Part shown: in pieces, positions 46,952 to 58,620 of the stretch
How the letters are laid out: every line of letters starts with the position of its first letter
Position numbering within the stretch: the first letter of the stretch is position 1
NCBI GenBank assembly: GCA_011009095.1
Contig: VTPC01091258.1
Span: 620,001 to 684,000 of the forward strand
Length of the DNA stretch: 64,000 nucleotides
DNA from: Ignelater luminosus
Taxonomy: Eukaryota; Arthropoda; Insecta; Coleoptera; Elateridae
Reading direction: 5' to 3'
Made by a program: the position numbers and the translations under genes
The notes under the pieces: generated by a model
The model's database searches: none
The model's input: the letters and a program-made list of their open reading frames with translations, nothing else
Told to the model about the DNA's origin: nothing

Positions 46952-48250
46952 CTATAAAACATTTATATTAAGTATTATTAGTATATATGAAAATATAAAA
47001 AAGATTCTATAATTATTATCAAATTCTAAATCTGGTTTATTATCCAATAGTCTATGAAAGTCTGAACAAATTGGTTGCACAATAAGTATTTCGAACCACT
47101 CGTTGAGGGATTCCACTACTTGTCTGGGAGGTGTTATGAATACATAACATAATCTTCCACTTGCGTCGGCTAAGATACATATAACTTCCGCATGTAATTG
47201 ACGCCCTCTCCCACTGAATAATATCATGTCTATAAAATAGGAAAGATGTTCCCGTAATGCTGCCTGTAAGTCTGCACACATAAAACACGATGCTTTATAC
47301 ATAGTTAAGAAACCGTATCGAAAGAGGTGTTCTGAGATGGCAGGTGGATAACTGGAACAATGTTTCAAGACGGAGTACGTGCCAACGGGGGAACCACCAA
47401 AGATGTTCCGTCAAGGGATCATCATGTGGTTTCCATGCATGGATGTTAATGTGACACACAAAGCACTGCATCACATCTTCTTTCCCGGTGTGAAAAAACC
47501 CTCCTCTATCCAGAGCTGTGGGCTTTTGTACACCCGGCCAGTTCTTTAAGGTATGAACACGCAACACGTTGATAATACGTCGCATACGACAGCAACGGTT
47601 GTGCTACATTACACATTTTACACAACCCACCTTGCACACTAGAAGTGCATGGTGAGTAAAAGAACGTTTTAATCGTGTCGATGCACATGTTGGCAGCTAA
47701 CTGAGGAGGGTGATGTGATGTGCGATATTTAAAGCATTTTTCGGATTTGTTTAAATGAGTGAGTGAAAATGTGTGTAAGCATTCCCTCACTAGCTTAGTG
47801 GTAACTATATCGTGAAGAAAACAAATGAGTTCAATTGTAGTAGATGCACAAGGTTTTATGGTAGAGGAGAAGAAGTTCTGTGTGAAGGAGCTGGCAACCT
47901 TCGATGGGCAGAAATGAGTCCATTATTTCTTTGCGCCACCCATCGCGTCTGAAATTTATTAACGAAGTTCGAAAAGCAAGCATGGTGGGTTATGAACAAC
48001 CACCATTTCATCCAGTGAAATGATATTTTAAGGCGAATAATCAGCAAGGCAGAAGTCGTCCACGTGAAGGGGTATGAGAAGCAGAAATTTTTACAAAATG
48101 AATAGTGAATACCAATCGTGGAAGTCCCGACGTCGGTAAAACAGCGCCGTGAACGATGGAGTTGGCGATGCTAGCGGTGATGGATGTGGTGATCATGCAG
48201 GTAATGGCGAGGGGTAATCAGAAAGCAATTCGTCCATGGCACAGATATAA
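46952..48250 (-). pseudogene. BIR-domain (IAP-type) fragment with adjoining broken ORFs, possibly viral
   Basis: On the minus strand, the frame at 47585-47295 contains a BIR domain. RVHTLKNWPG is followed by GGFFHTGKEDVMQCFVC, the first two zinc ligands, and HAWKPHDDPLTEHLWWFP, whose His is the third. The expected fourth ligand (Cys after FPR) is Trp, so the zinc site is incomplete. Flanking frames on the same strand (48047-47856, 47790-47506, 47368-46952) are open for 63 to 138 codons, are rich in Cys, His and Trp, and match nothing I know. BIR domains occur in animal IAPs and in insect large DNA viruses. The many short overlapping frames suggest a decayed insertion, but a host IAP retrocopy is equally possible. 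Confidence 0.5.
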
Positions 48251-48619
48251 CATTGCAAATGGGGCGAGCTGAGGTCGAGCGTTTTTACCAAGCGAAAGCG
48301 ACATTCCATTGCCAGTCCCGATGCGACATTTAATTTAAAAAAAATTGGAAGCGTTCTTTGCAATATTCATGACATGGAGCCCGCCAGAGTAGGCAAAAGT
48401 CGCAATTCATTCCCAGGCGCATTGAAGCAAGTTCTTTGCAAATGCTCCCACGCAGTATGGTGGCCACCTCTGCAAGTTAATAATCAGTCCAACTATACAG
48501 TAAGTTTCACTAATAAATATTATTTAGTTTTAGTTTTAAACTAGTTTGAACTTTAAATATTGTTTAGGTGACCTGGAATTGGTGCGTTTACCCTACAGTA
48601 GTAAAGTAAGAATTTATTA

Positions 48620-48652
48620 TATATTATTATTATTATTATTATTATTATTATC
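48620..48652. repeat. (TTA)n microsatellite
   Basis: About ten consecutive ATT/TTA triplets, ending in TATCATTAC. Confidence 0.9.
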
Positions 48653-49508
48653 ATTACAAATTAAGCTGTTTATTTTTTTTTAAGTTATAATGTAACTAAA
48701 GATAATAAACTTACAGTGGAACCAATTAACCAATTAAGCATTAAGGGGTTTTAATATTTTTATTTGATTTTCTTTTGTAGTAAAACTGGTCTGTTAAAAT
48801 AAAACAAATAAAAATAGCTAAACGTTATTGAATTGTTTAGTATTAATATATTACAATATAGTATATCATACAACGCAGACCCGTTACAGAGTAGACCACA
48901 TAACGTATAATACTATATAATTTGACGGTCGATTCTTTCAATAGAATAGGCACCACAAAGCTTTAACTACAAATGTTTTGAAAATCTCCTTTTGAACATT
49001 TTGAATTGTTAGTGTCACTTGTATAAAAGGCTCCAAATTACATATACGTGTAATATGGTGATTCTACAATGTTATACGATTGCTCATAGTCATATACATA
49101 CCTAACTGAAAATGCAGACTCTTGTAAGATCGAATGTACTTAAGATGTTCTTTGAAATATTCCTCCTAGAATTTAAAACAACATTAATGTTTGTATAATT
49201 ATAGTTGCTTTAATAAATTCCTCTTCTGTATGTATTTGGATATTCAATATTATACATATACTTAAACAGCTTTTTACTACTGATACTCCTAAATAGCATA
49301 ATGTTCTTGTAAATAACTTTTTCGTATTCTGGGCAGATTTCTAATCATAAGTTATATGTATGGATGGAGCACTTCAAAGTTTCTCGTCACTATGACTAGC
49401 ATTGTTTTCAACGTGAAACTGAAAATTGTCTGGGCATTTGGTGGGGGTTGTTACTGCTATTTTGATGTTTTATATAATTGCAGCTTCTATGTTTGAAACG
49501 GTATATTA

Positions 49509-49920
49509 TCTTTATATATATAATTCTTCTGTACGTGTGTATGTCACTGAACTCCTCCTAAACGGTTGGACCGATTTTGTTGAAATTTTTTGTGTGTGTT
49601 CAAGTTGATTCGAGAATGGTTAGATTCGCAATTTGACCCGGTTTTTCAATTTGGTCCAATTTAAATTGTTTATTTAAATATAGCCGATGTTACGGCGAGT
49701 AGTACCTACGTCCGCCGTCAGAGGGTACTTGGCGTGCGATCGCCATGTTGGCCTCGGTCTGTCGGATGTCTTAGCTGGGATTCGTGGCAGGAGAACAACA
49801 ATTCGCCATGTTGCGAAACTCGGCAGATGGCGCTGCAGTCGGTATCTCGACTTGAATGAATTTTTGTGTATGTATTCATGCAGGACTGTTAGGCGGAACG
49901 AAGTTCGTCGGGTCAGCTAG
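49509..49920 (+). mobile_element. Short non-autonomous Helitron, 412 bp
   Basis: It begins with TCTTTATATATATAATTC after an A, and ends with a hairpin (CGAACTTCGTTCCG on the minus strand; ACGAAGTTCGT palindrome at 49899-49909), then GGGTCAGCTAG followed by T. The TC start, the 3' hairpin, the CTAG end and insertion between A and T are the Helitron hallmarks. There is no target duplication, as expected. The open frame at 49687-49920 is within the element and is not a gene. Confidence 0.85.
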
Positions 49921-50442
49921 TTCAACATAAATATCTTTACTTATCATAAGTCCAAATTAAACATATTTTATATCATACTTATATAATACAACAACTGTAC
50001 TGTACAGCCTGTACAAGTGGCAAGAATAACCACAAACGTTAGATAACTTCGCTGCAATACTCATGCGCACAACAGTTTCAGCTCAATTATTTAATATTAA
50101 TTTCTTCTTTGTAAGAATCATAAACAATGGCACTATTATTCAAACAGAATTCAATGCAATAATTTTCCATTTTACTGAAGAAAATAAATGCAATTTATTT
50201 CACAGCCACATATAGGACGAACTCGATAATGGTATTTCGCGAATTTCGAATTCGCTCGACGTGTATTTCACGATTCGTAATCATAGCAGAATAACGTCAC
50301 TTTTTAGAAAATGTTTAATGGTTCTTACTTTTGTTAATATTTACAGCCCTTTAATGTTTTTAACTCTATCTGCAACTACTGGTTGTCAGTGTGCGGAGCA
50401 AGATACATTTGGAAATGATTACGACCTGCTTCTCTTTCTCTC

Positions 50443-50460
50443 TACGCGAAATCGCGTAGG
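50443..50460. repeat. Small perfect hairpin
   Basis: CTACGCGAAATCGCGTAG is an 8-bp inverted repeat around two bases. The function is unknown. Confidence 0.5.
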
Positions 50461-50905
50461 GTTCTCTATGGAAGGTTGAAACAAACACACATGAAGAAGA
50501 GTGTATTTTACGTTATGATTTTACGTTAACACACGAGGCGAGGTGTGTTATCGGTTTGGTTATATTTTTCTAAATCTTTATTATCGTGATCCTTATGTTG
50601 AAACAAAACAGTATTACGCTGCGAATGTGTACTGTTTGTGATCTAGTTTAAATTAAAGATTATATCAGTTATATGCTAGCCAATTCAGATCTAATCTGCA
50701 CAAAATAAATATTTGAGAACTTGTTTAAAATCCTTGCTTAGGCTGCATGCTTCCCAGTGGATTGGTTAATAACGATTACAGATGTACAGATGTACGTGGA
50801 TCTTTATAAAAGTTTAAAGACTATAAGGGAATCTGTAAAACAATAATTATGCGTTTCTTAAGTTTAATTTACTGAATAATTTGTAGTGTATATATTTACT
50901 TACTT

Positions 50906-51207
50906 CAGCGGCGTAAATATAATTGTGCCCCTCCCCCCACAAGGCTCGCAAACATAATTTCGAGGCCCCTTAGTATTTCATGAAGTATAATAAACATTAA
51001 AAAAAACAGCTCTTTATACTACATTGTATTTTTAAATATGTGGTAGTAGGTAACAAAACAAATGAACTGGACAGTAGAAATTTCGCTTATCAGACTTTTC
51101 TAATTATATGGGTATTTTTATTTTATATCTGTAAACGACTGTGGGGGCCCCCAAATCCTTCGCCCCCCCCGCACTGCGGGCTTTTGCGTCCACTATTTAC
51201 GCCACTG
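50906..51207. mobile_element. 302-bp hAT-type MITE
   Basis: The ends CAGCGGCGTAAATA and TATTTACGCCACTG are inverted repeats with one mismatch, flanked by ACTTACTT on both sides (50898-50905 and 51208-51215). The 8-bp duplication and CAG start fit hAT. The interior holds C-rich runs such as GCCCCCCCC. No transposase. Confidence 0.9.
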
Positions 51208-51319
51208 ACTTACTTACTTACTAAACTAATAAAGTTTTTCTTCTAATTAACCAAAAAAGAGCTTAATTAAACGTCATCATTCAATCGGTTACTCTATACA
51301 CAGTATTATATAAAATATT

Positions 51320-51800
51320 TTAATATAATATTGTTACTGACGATCTTATAGGTATATTATTTTTACTGCACTCGGAGTTCTCTACAAGTTTGAATTACGT
51401 GCCCTTTTTCTTGTAACTTGTAACCTTTTTATTATTATTTTACTGCTACATCAGCTCGACGATCAATGGCGGTAATTACGCCAACAGTGCTAAGCAGCAG
51501 TGCAATTCCAATTACTTACGCAGCGGAAACGCCCAGTGATTCTGTATTGTCAGCAACTTAACCGTTGAGGTCCGCTGAGTGCCCCCGAACGCGCCCGTTG
51601 ATTCGGGCTCAAGATCTTTCTGTTTATAAGGATATAAGAGCTCTATCTATCCTACGTCTGTGGTTACCACTATACGCTGAGATTATACTGTAATCTTATA
51701 TAATCTGTGGTACTACTACCACCTAAAGAGGCAGTGTTGAAAGATCTTCAAAGACCATTCCCATTAAAATGGAGGCCGCGCGCCCTCGCATACCATCGTA
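51320..51800. other. Less AT-rich block with TATA-like sequence, unclassified
   Basis: Between 51440 and 51620 the GC content rises. GGATATAAGAGCTC at 51629-51642 resembles a TATA region followed by a possible transcript start. It could be a solo LTR or a host promoter. No end duplication or primer-binding site was found. Confidence 0.25.
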
Positions 51801-53647
51801 CTTACAACTCAAAACACACCGATTTCTGGGACAGATCATTAATTGTATCACAATGAGGTTCACTATATTAAAATTTTTGCAGAGGTTTTATCCTGTTTCG
51901 ATGGAAAGAAATTTTCAAAAAAAAGTTTTAAGGGTTTTATTGATAGAAATGTTATAGAAAATAAGCAAAAGGCACAGACTTTGTAACTACTAGAAAAATC
52001 ACTAAAGCTAAACGTCCAATTTATGACACAAGTTCAAACCACAGATCTGGTGGAAGTTACACTAACCTGGCAACACTAAAAAGACGCTAGTAGTCTATGG
52101 ATAAAAAGGGTAGATTAAATTACTTGAGAAGTAGATCAAGTAAGGAATTTCAGTTTTTAATTTTGAGCCCCTAGTGAAAGTTATTAAAGCACACATTTAA
52201 ACAATTTAAACAATTTCAAAATGAACACAATTTTCTATTTAAAAAATACTAAAATATAAAAAAATAACATATGGTGTTACCTACTATGAACGATCTATAT
52301 TATATTGAACTGTTGATTAAAACAGACATCTACTAATTTCCATGGCAAATATTAGCGATCATGAGCTAAAAAATTACATAAAGCTAGCTCCATCCTATAC
52401 AGGGTGGAATTTTTAAATTTACCTGTAGCAGTTCAGTAAATAGCTGGGCTACTGTAGTAATTTCATTAGGATAAAGAGAGGTAATTTATAACAGGTTGTT
52501 TACGCATAAACTTGACTGCAACTACAATGCAGTGAATCCCTTTTTACCTGACAGTAAAATAATCTTTTTAAAATGGTATCATTTACGTAGTACAGAATTT
52601 CAGGAAACCAAAGAATTATTGGTGCATTTTATTTACAATTAACCTTTGGATAAATACAAAAAAGCATTACACAATTATAAATGGAAAAACAAATAAAACT
52701 AGTATACTAAATGAATACTGATCATAAATTTATTCATCCATTGATCAATGAAATTTAATTGATTGTAACTGGTAACACAAAAAACAATTTATTTTTACAA
52801 AAGTTAGTAAATTATGGGAAGTTTATTCTACGATGATGAATTTATAACCTAAGCTAAAAATAATTTCTCTGTGCAACCACTTTATGACAATTTAGCAAAG
52901 GAGGTAGCGGCTAGCTTTTAGGCTTATTTTGAAGGATAGTTGGGCAGTAGAACTTTATTGGTAGTACGTGCTATTTCATTTCTACTCATGTAAAATATTA
53001 ATTCCTTTCGTTTGCTCGTATGTATTTGTGCATTGGTAAAACAAATTCATCCAACCTGTACAAGGTTGGGTGGGGGAGCCTCACCAGCTGTATTGCAAGG
53101 GGTTGCAGCACATCCCATCCTACATTCAGACGCAATTTAGTCATTCTTTTAAATGTCGAAGTTATCCCTTTAATTAAGGAATGTTTCACTTCTTAAAATT
53201 GCTTTGATGCAACAACATACATTATAATGTTATTAATGCATTTTATGGTATATTTAGGCGCAAACCGTTTTTTAACAATTTCAATCAGGTCCATCGTGAG
53301 CTTTGATTGCTTATTTTTAGGAGTAAACAAACTTCAGGAATTAATCCGGAAGTTGTGGTGTGAGATCAACTTTTTTAGGGTTAATCTCTGAGGTGGGGTA
53401 ATGCTGGAACTACAGTCTCATAGTCCCTTTAAGCTTTGTATAAAAGAGTTGTGCGGCATTACCCTTGTCGAACATAAGACAAATGAATGACTTAATACTG
53501 TTTTAATAATTCTAAATTTTTCTTTACATACAAATTTAACATGCTGCGATATAACAATTATTACAAACTAGGTAACAAAGCTGCCAATACGACATTTTAC
53601 AACTGTTCACACGTTAACATTATTTTTTACTATACTATAATAGTATA

Positions 53648-54511
53648 CAGTGTGGGATTAAAGTATGGAATATTATAAAAAAAAAGCGAACTCGACCGGT
53701 TTTTTTAAAAACGCTGAAACGTGTCGGTTTTAGTTTTTCAAAATACACATTAATATATGCGATTCACTTTCTGACTTTTATTTGTTTTTTAGTTATGACG
53801 TCATCACAAAAAAATGTAAATGACAATATAGATTTTTAGTAGTGAAATCCGATAGACTTCTTTCCCTTTATGATCATGCAAATAAATCCTAAGGCCGCAT
53901 AACAAAAATTCTGAGAAAAATCGAGCTGACATTATTGTATTTCGTAATTTAGTAGAATATTATTAGAATTCTACAATAAACTACAATAATTATGCCAAGA
54001 GCGTTGAAAATTGACAGAATGCTAGATTTAAAAGTTTTATCGAGGTAGCTTGATTATTTAGTACGCTGCATAGGTTGTAAGCTAAAAACGAAAGGCACTT
54101 CAACAAGCAATTTACGTTCCGTTCATGGTCTGAATTATTTGTTATCTTGGATAATACTAACATTCAATCTAATCTTATGTTGTAGTATTTTAATATGATA
54201 ATTTAGAATCATTCTCGATTAAATACGATAATATCAACATTAAATGTTGAGCTTGTTTTGCTCAGAATTTTTGTTATGCAACCTTATTTGCATCAGGAAA
54301 ATCACTATTGGATTTAACTACTAAAAATCTATAGTGTCATTTAAGTTTTTTTGTGATGACGTCATAACTAACAAACAAATGAAAGTCGGAAGATGAATCG
54401 CACATATTAATGTGTATTTTTAAAAACTGAAACCGATGTGTTTCAGCGTTTTTAAAAAAACCGGTTGAGTTCGTGTTTTTAAATAATATTCCATACTTTA
54501 ACCCCATACTG
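53648..54511. mobile_element. 864-bp palindromic element with TA duplication (mariner-type MITE)
   Basis: The ends CAGTGTGGGATTAAAGTATG and the complement CATACTTTAACCCCATACTG match with two mismatches, with TA at 53646-53647 and 54512-54513. Arms of about 400 bases each are diverged inverted copies. For example, TTATGACGTCATCACAAAAA on the left mirrors TTTTTGTGATGACGTCATAA on the right. No transposase. Confidence 0.9.
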
Positions 54512-54689
54512 TATAGTATTTATGGTAATTTCATATCTAAATAGTATGATGTATAAGCTGATACACTTTTTATTGCGTCGGCTGAAATGCAACGTTAGTG
54601 GTTTCGTACATTTTTTTACTTTATGAAATGTGTTGCAATGACCTAGAAATTTCTTAACTAGTTTGAGTTAGGTTCGTGATTTAAATTTT

Positions 54690-55440
54690 ATAAGAAAAAC
54701 TGGAAACTAGGACGACTTTCTTTAGAAAGAAAACCCTGTTTGATTTTGGAATAAAAATGGTTAATTTCAAAATTAAATAAGGAGTTAAGTTTTGTAGGTG
54801 TAATAAGATGACTAGACATGCTGGCATAATTTCATTTACGCACAAATAATCAGAATTCTTATGTTCATGGGCATCCAAGGTTGTTCGATGTAAAAAGTTT
54901 ATTGAAATTATCAGTAACGTGTAGGACTTCAGCATGAGGATGTGTCCTCTGATAAGTTTCAGCAAAAGCAGAATAATGTATCAGTTTTGTTGTTTTTAAT
55001 GCATTTTAGGTGCTCTTTGATTCTGGTATTGATATTTCTTCTATTCGGACCAATATGTACAGCATTGCATTCTTTACACTTTAGCTTGTTCACCCCGGAA
55101 TTTGTCTTCATAGCGGGTTTAGTTTTGTAATGACAATATTTATTATAATTGTTATTATTCGTAGTAAAACCAACCTTGATGTTAAAGTTCCCAAGCGTCC
55201 TAGAGATATAATCAGAAATCGAGCCTACGTATGGTAAATACGTATATGTTTTTGTTAGTTTGTTCTTTGTCAGGAAGTAGACCAGTATTATTTTCTACGT
55301 GTTTCTTATATAGCTTTTTGTTTAAAAGTTTATCAATTATATTATTGTTGTAACCGTTACGTTCTCCAATACGTTTTATAATATCTGGTATTTTTTTAAA
55401 ATTGAAATTATTGAAGGGAACATTGATAAGTGTAGATTAA
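54690..55440 (-). pseudogene. Penelope-like element C-terminus with GIY-YIG endonuclease
   Basis: On the minus strand from about 55440 the reading is NFNFKKIPDIIKRIGERNGY, then NNIIDKLLNKKLY, and PYVGSISDYISRTLGNFNI near 55230. This matches the linker of Penelope-like reverse transcriptases ('I.rnGY....I...', 'PYixgxsexixrxlk'). Then SGVNKLKCKECNAVHIGPNR matches the GIY-YIG block 'GxYxlxCxxCxxxYIGqTgR', with the first Tyr changed to Asn and the second to His, and NTRIKEHLKCIKNNK follows ('R..EH'). FAETYQRTHPHAEVLH completes the domain after a frame change. Frameshifts and the changed catalytic positions show decay. The RT core is absent. Confidence 0.75.
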
Positions 55441-55597
55441 CGAATATTTAACTATTATCTTATTTGATTTTATCCTTTCTTAAATTTAATGTTTTATAAG
55501 TGTAAGAAAATTACATAACTTGTAGTTTTCTTAATAATAGGTTTAAAAAATATCATAGTTATCAAAGAATACTCAATAAAATTGATATCATTTCATA

Positions 55598-55848
55598 CAG
55601 CGTGTTTTAGCTTACTAAGGCCATAAAACTTTTAACATGGAAAAATTTTATTAAGGCATTAAGAATACTGTAAAATGATATTTCAGAAAACAAAACAATA
55701 ATATTTTGATAAACATCATTATTTGACACTTAATGAAAAAACAATTGTTTTGTTTTCTTAAATGTCATTTTACATATTTCTTAATGGTTATAATAGACGT
55801 GAGCAAACTCCGGAGATTCCTATGGTTTTAGTAAGCTAGATTACCCTG
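55598..55848. mobile_element. 251-bp MITE with TA duplication
   Basis: CAGCGTGTTTTAGCTTACTA on the left is matched by the complement of TAGTAAGCTAGATTACCCTG-like sequence on the right (TTTTAGTAAGCTAGATTACC near 55828), flanked by TA (55596-55597, 55849-55850). The interior pairs too, centred on the CAAAACAATA/CAATTGTTTTG region. No ORF. Confidence 0.75.
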
Positions 55849-56764
55849 TATAGTGCGCAATGCAATTTAAATGATATAAAATTGAATATGTAGGCTACAT
55901 AATATAAAAACAGAGAACTATGAACGAACAATTAGACACTAGAATATAAAATTACAAATAAGTTATAACTTAAAATATGCCTTATAGAAAAAAAAAAACA
56001 GCAAAAAAATACAAAAACCCCATTAATTGTATAAATCATTTTTCATACCTATTAGCTATGGTTCTGAACTATGGAGCCTTACTTACATTTGAGGGAAAAC
56101 AAAACAAGACAGAACATGTAACAAAGCGATATGGCAGAAACTATGACTTTCAGAAATAGAAACAAAGCGGTTAGAATAATTATTTTGTGTATAAACTCGA
56201 AAAAGGCTGCCGAAAATTGTGTATAAAACTGGCGTATTGAGCAAAAATATGTGGGAAGACCTAAGAAGACGTGGTGTCTTGAAGTGGCTAAGATTCCCGA
56301 AAGGAAAGAAAAATTTTGAAACGAGGCTAAACAACTGTCCCATGCTAGAGAAGCATGGGAGAAATTTGTCACCTAAACCACAAAATTTACCCGTAACTTC
56401 TACACTGCACTGCGGTAGAAGAGAAAGGATAAGTAAGTAAGCAAGTATACTTACTGAAATATTTAACCTATTCTGGTATTTATACTGTATCATACTGTAA
56501 ATCTTTTTTTTCAAAAATTAACATCATTGAACTGATCTGTTAAGTATAATCAAACTTCAGACATTTCTTGTTTTCAGTGGTTTGTTAATAGGAGAAGTTA
56601 TTAAAATATTAGAAAAAGAGAGAGTGCTAATCTAGCTAAATAACTGTTAATTATACATAACAATAATAATAATAATAATTTTGAAAATATTCAGAGCCAT
56701 GCAAAGGCCCAGATGCAAGGAATAAAACTAAAAAATTCAGTTGTTCAAGAATTCTTTAAAACAT

Positions 56765-57340
56765 CAGATAGAAACTCATCTTACCGCAGTTAATAATAAT
56801 CCACAATTTAATAGAGAGATCGAAAGATTTCATTCCACCCTTATTGAACATTTGCGTTTGTTAAGGCTTAAGGATCAGGTAAAATAGATGCCCTATGCAA
56901 TTTTACGTTACAATGACTCCATTCATTCGGCAACCAAACAAAAATCAATTGATGTCATAAACGGATATTTAAATTCAAAAGATTCGTTTGATATAAATAT
57001 TAACGAGAAATTATTAAATAAATATATTCAGGAATTAGCAAAATTTATAAAAAATTAAATGAACACTTGACCGCACAAAAAGAACGTACTATCAAAAGTC
57101 ATAATAAAAGTCGACAAAACCCATTGACTTACAAACCTGACGCTGAAGTATATAGGAAAATTACTACTAATGTTAGAAACAAGTTGTTGCCACAGTTTGC
57201 AAGAAAAGCAGTAGGTAATAGGAAACTCAAGGTAAAAACTCTGTGCAGTAGTTACCATAAACAGAATTTGAAGAAACCCCCGGCTAACCAGCCAAAATGG
57301 TTACAGATGTCATCTGGTAGTTCTTCAAGAGGTGACCATA
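56765..57340 (+). pseudogene. Endogenous errantivirus integrase, C-terminal part
   Basis: From 56775 the plus strand carries the second half of a gypsy/errantivirus integrase core, including the catalytic Glu block (near 56812, in an 'ERFHSTLIEHLR' pattern) and then a block resembling 'YAILxYNxSIHSxT'. After a stop near 56887 and another near 57055, the frame from 57067 gives the 'VYRKxxxxRNKLxPxF' C-terminal domain that ends Pol in this group. Upstream, the first two catalytic Asp regions are not found. In-frame stops show that it is dead. Confidence 0.75.
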
Positions 57341-57344
57341 ACCA

Positions 57345-58620
57345 ACCTCAACAAGAACCCTATAGATTAGGTCCAGCAAGAATAAAATATAAAATCCATA
57401 TTTTCACCTATTACTTTAATCTAGAATCAACTGGAAATAAAATTGTTCTTATAAAACAGCATTGTCAAAATATTAGTTCCATTATTTCGAAACATTTAAA
57501 CGAACAATACTTTTTCGAATTAGATAACTTCAAAAAGTTTTACCGTATCAATTATATTCGGCTGAACAAAAATCCAATTCCTTGAGTCCTAACGCTCGAG
57601 TAAAACTAGTCTCATTGACGGATTAGGCACGATTTGGAAAATACCCACAAGTAGGTTGTTCGTAAGCTAAATAGGGAAATTTCTCTTACTACACAAATTA
57701 TTGAAAATTTTAATAGCACGGTTACTTTAATTAAACACAACCAAGAAGTTATAACCCTTAATCTAAATAGAATACAATTTCAGTTGAAAGATTTAATGTT
57801 CAACCTAAATGGTTATGTGGAAATAAGAAATATTCTGGATCAAATAAATTTAATCTCAAATTTGATTTTACAGCTATTCAGTGATGTCAAAAACGCAGTC
57901 ACATTTGTCAGATTAACACACTTCACAGTAGTATTATAAAGATCGAGAAATTTGAATCGATTATGCAGACTATATTAACTATTATTCTCCCGAATCATTG
58001 CTTTTTCCAAATTTACCAAATAATACATATTGATATTAAGACCTGTTAGAAGTTGAAGCTTATCATTCCAATAATAAGATTGTATTCTCTCTCCGCTTTC
58101 CCCTAGTGCATCCTACCGAATATGGTACAACGATTACTTCTGATACCTATCTGGTAATGGACAGAAGTTACTACCACTACACGTCAATACCTTGCATCCA
58201 TCCCGAATGCTACTGTCCTGATGGCAAGTCGATGAATTGCATTATACAGAGATCCTCCCTAATCAAACTAAAATCAAACTCTATGCCAACATTTGATATA
58301 TGTTATCTACCTGTAGGGTGCCGTCCAATCCATCATAATTATACCAATGAGAAGAAAATAAGCAGAGGTCAAGCAATGGTGTTCCTCGAAATCAATATTC
58401 ATTGTGGGACTTCGACCCTCAATCTTCCAAGAGTTACAATTGAAAATATAAACCTCGACAAGATACTCCAACTACAAAAAGAACAAGATTCGAAACCGTC
58501 GATGTCAATTTACAATAAAAACCTTTCAATTAATTTTTGGATTATTCCAATTTATATAATTTTGGCCTTCTCTGGAATGTATTGTATAATATGCAACATC
58601 TGAAGAAATTAGAAAGGGGC
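57345..58620 (+). pseudogene. Endogenous errantivirus envelope (F-like fusion protein), broken
   Basis: Following the integrase end, the frame to 57585 holds the N-terminal Env block. After a stop at 57583 come a degraded cleavage and fusion-peptide area near 57595-57640, a heptad-rich segment (57650-57940), and the frame at 58106-58603 (165 codons) with a Cys-rich extracellular part and a hydrophobic membrane-spanning stretch at its end (about 58530-58600). This order, with Env after integrase, is typical of insect errantiviruses, whose Env is related to baculovirus F proteins. At least three stops or frameshifts interrupt it. LTRs could not be delimited, though AATAAA-type signals occur near 58972 and 59141. 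Confidence 0.75.

Noticed and set aside
52401..52440. ATACAGGGTGGAATTTTT, like a mariner tip
   Set aside because: No opposite end found nearby.
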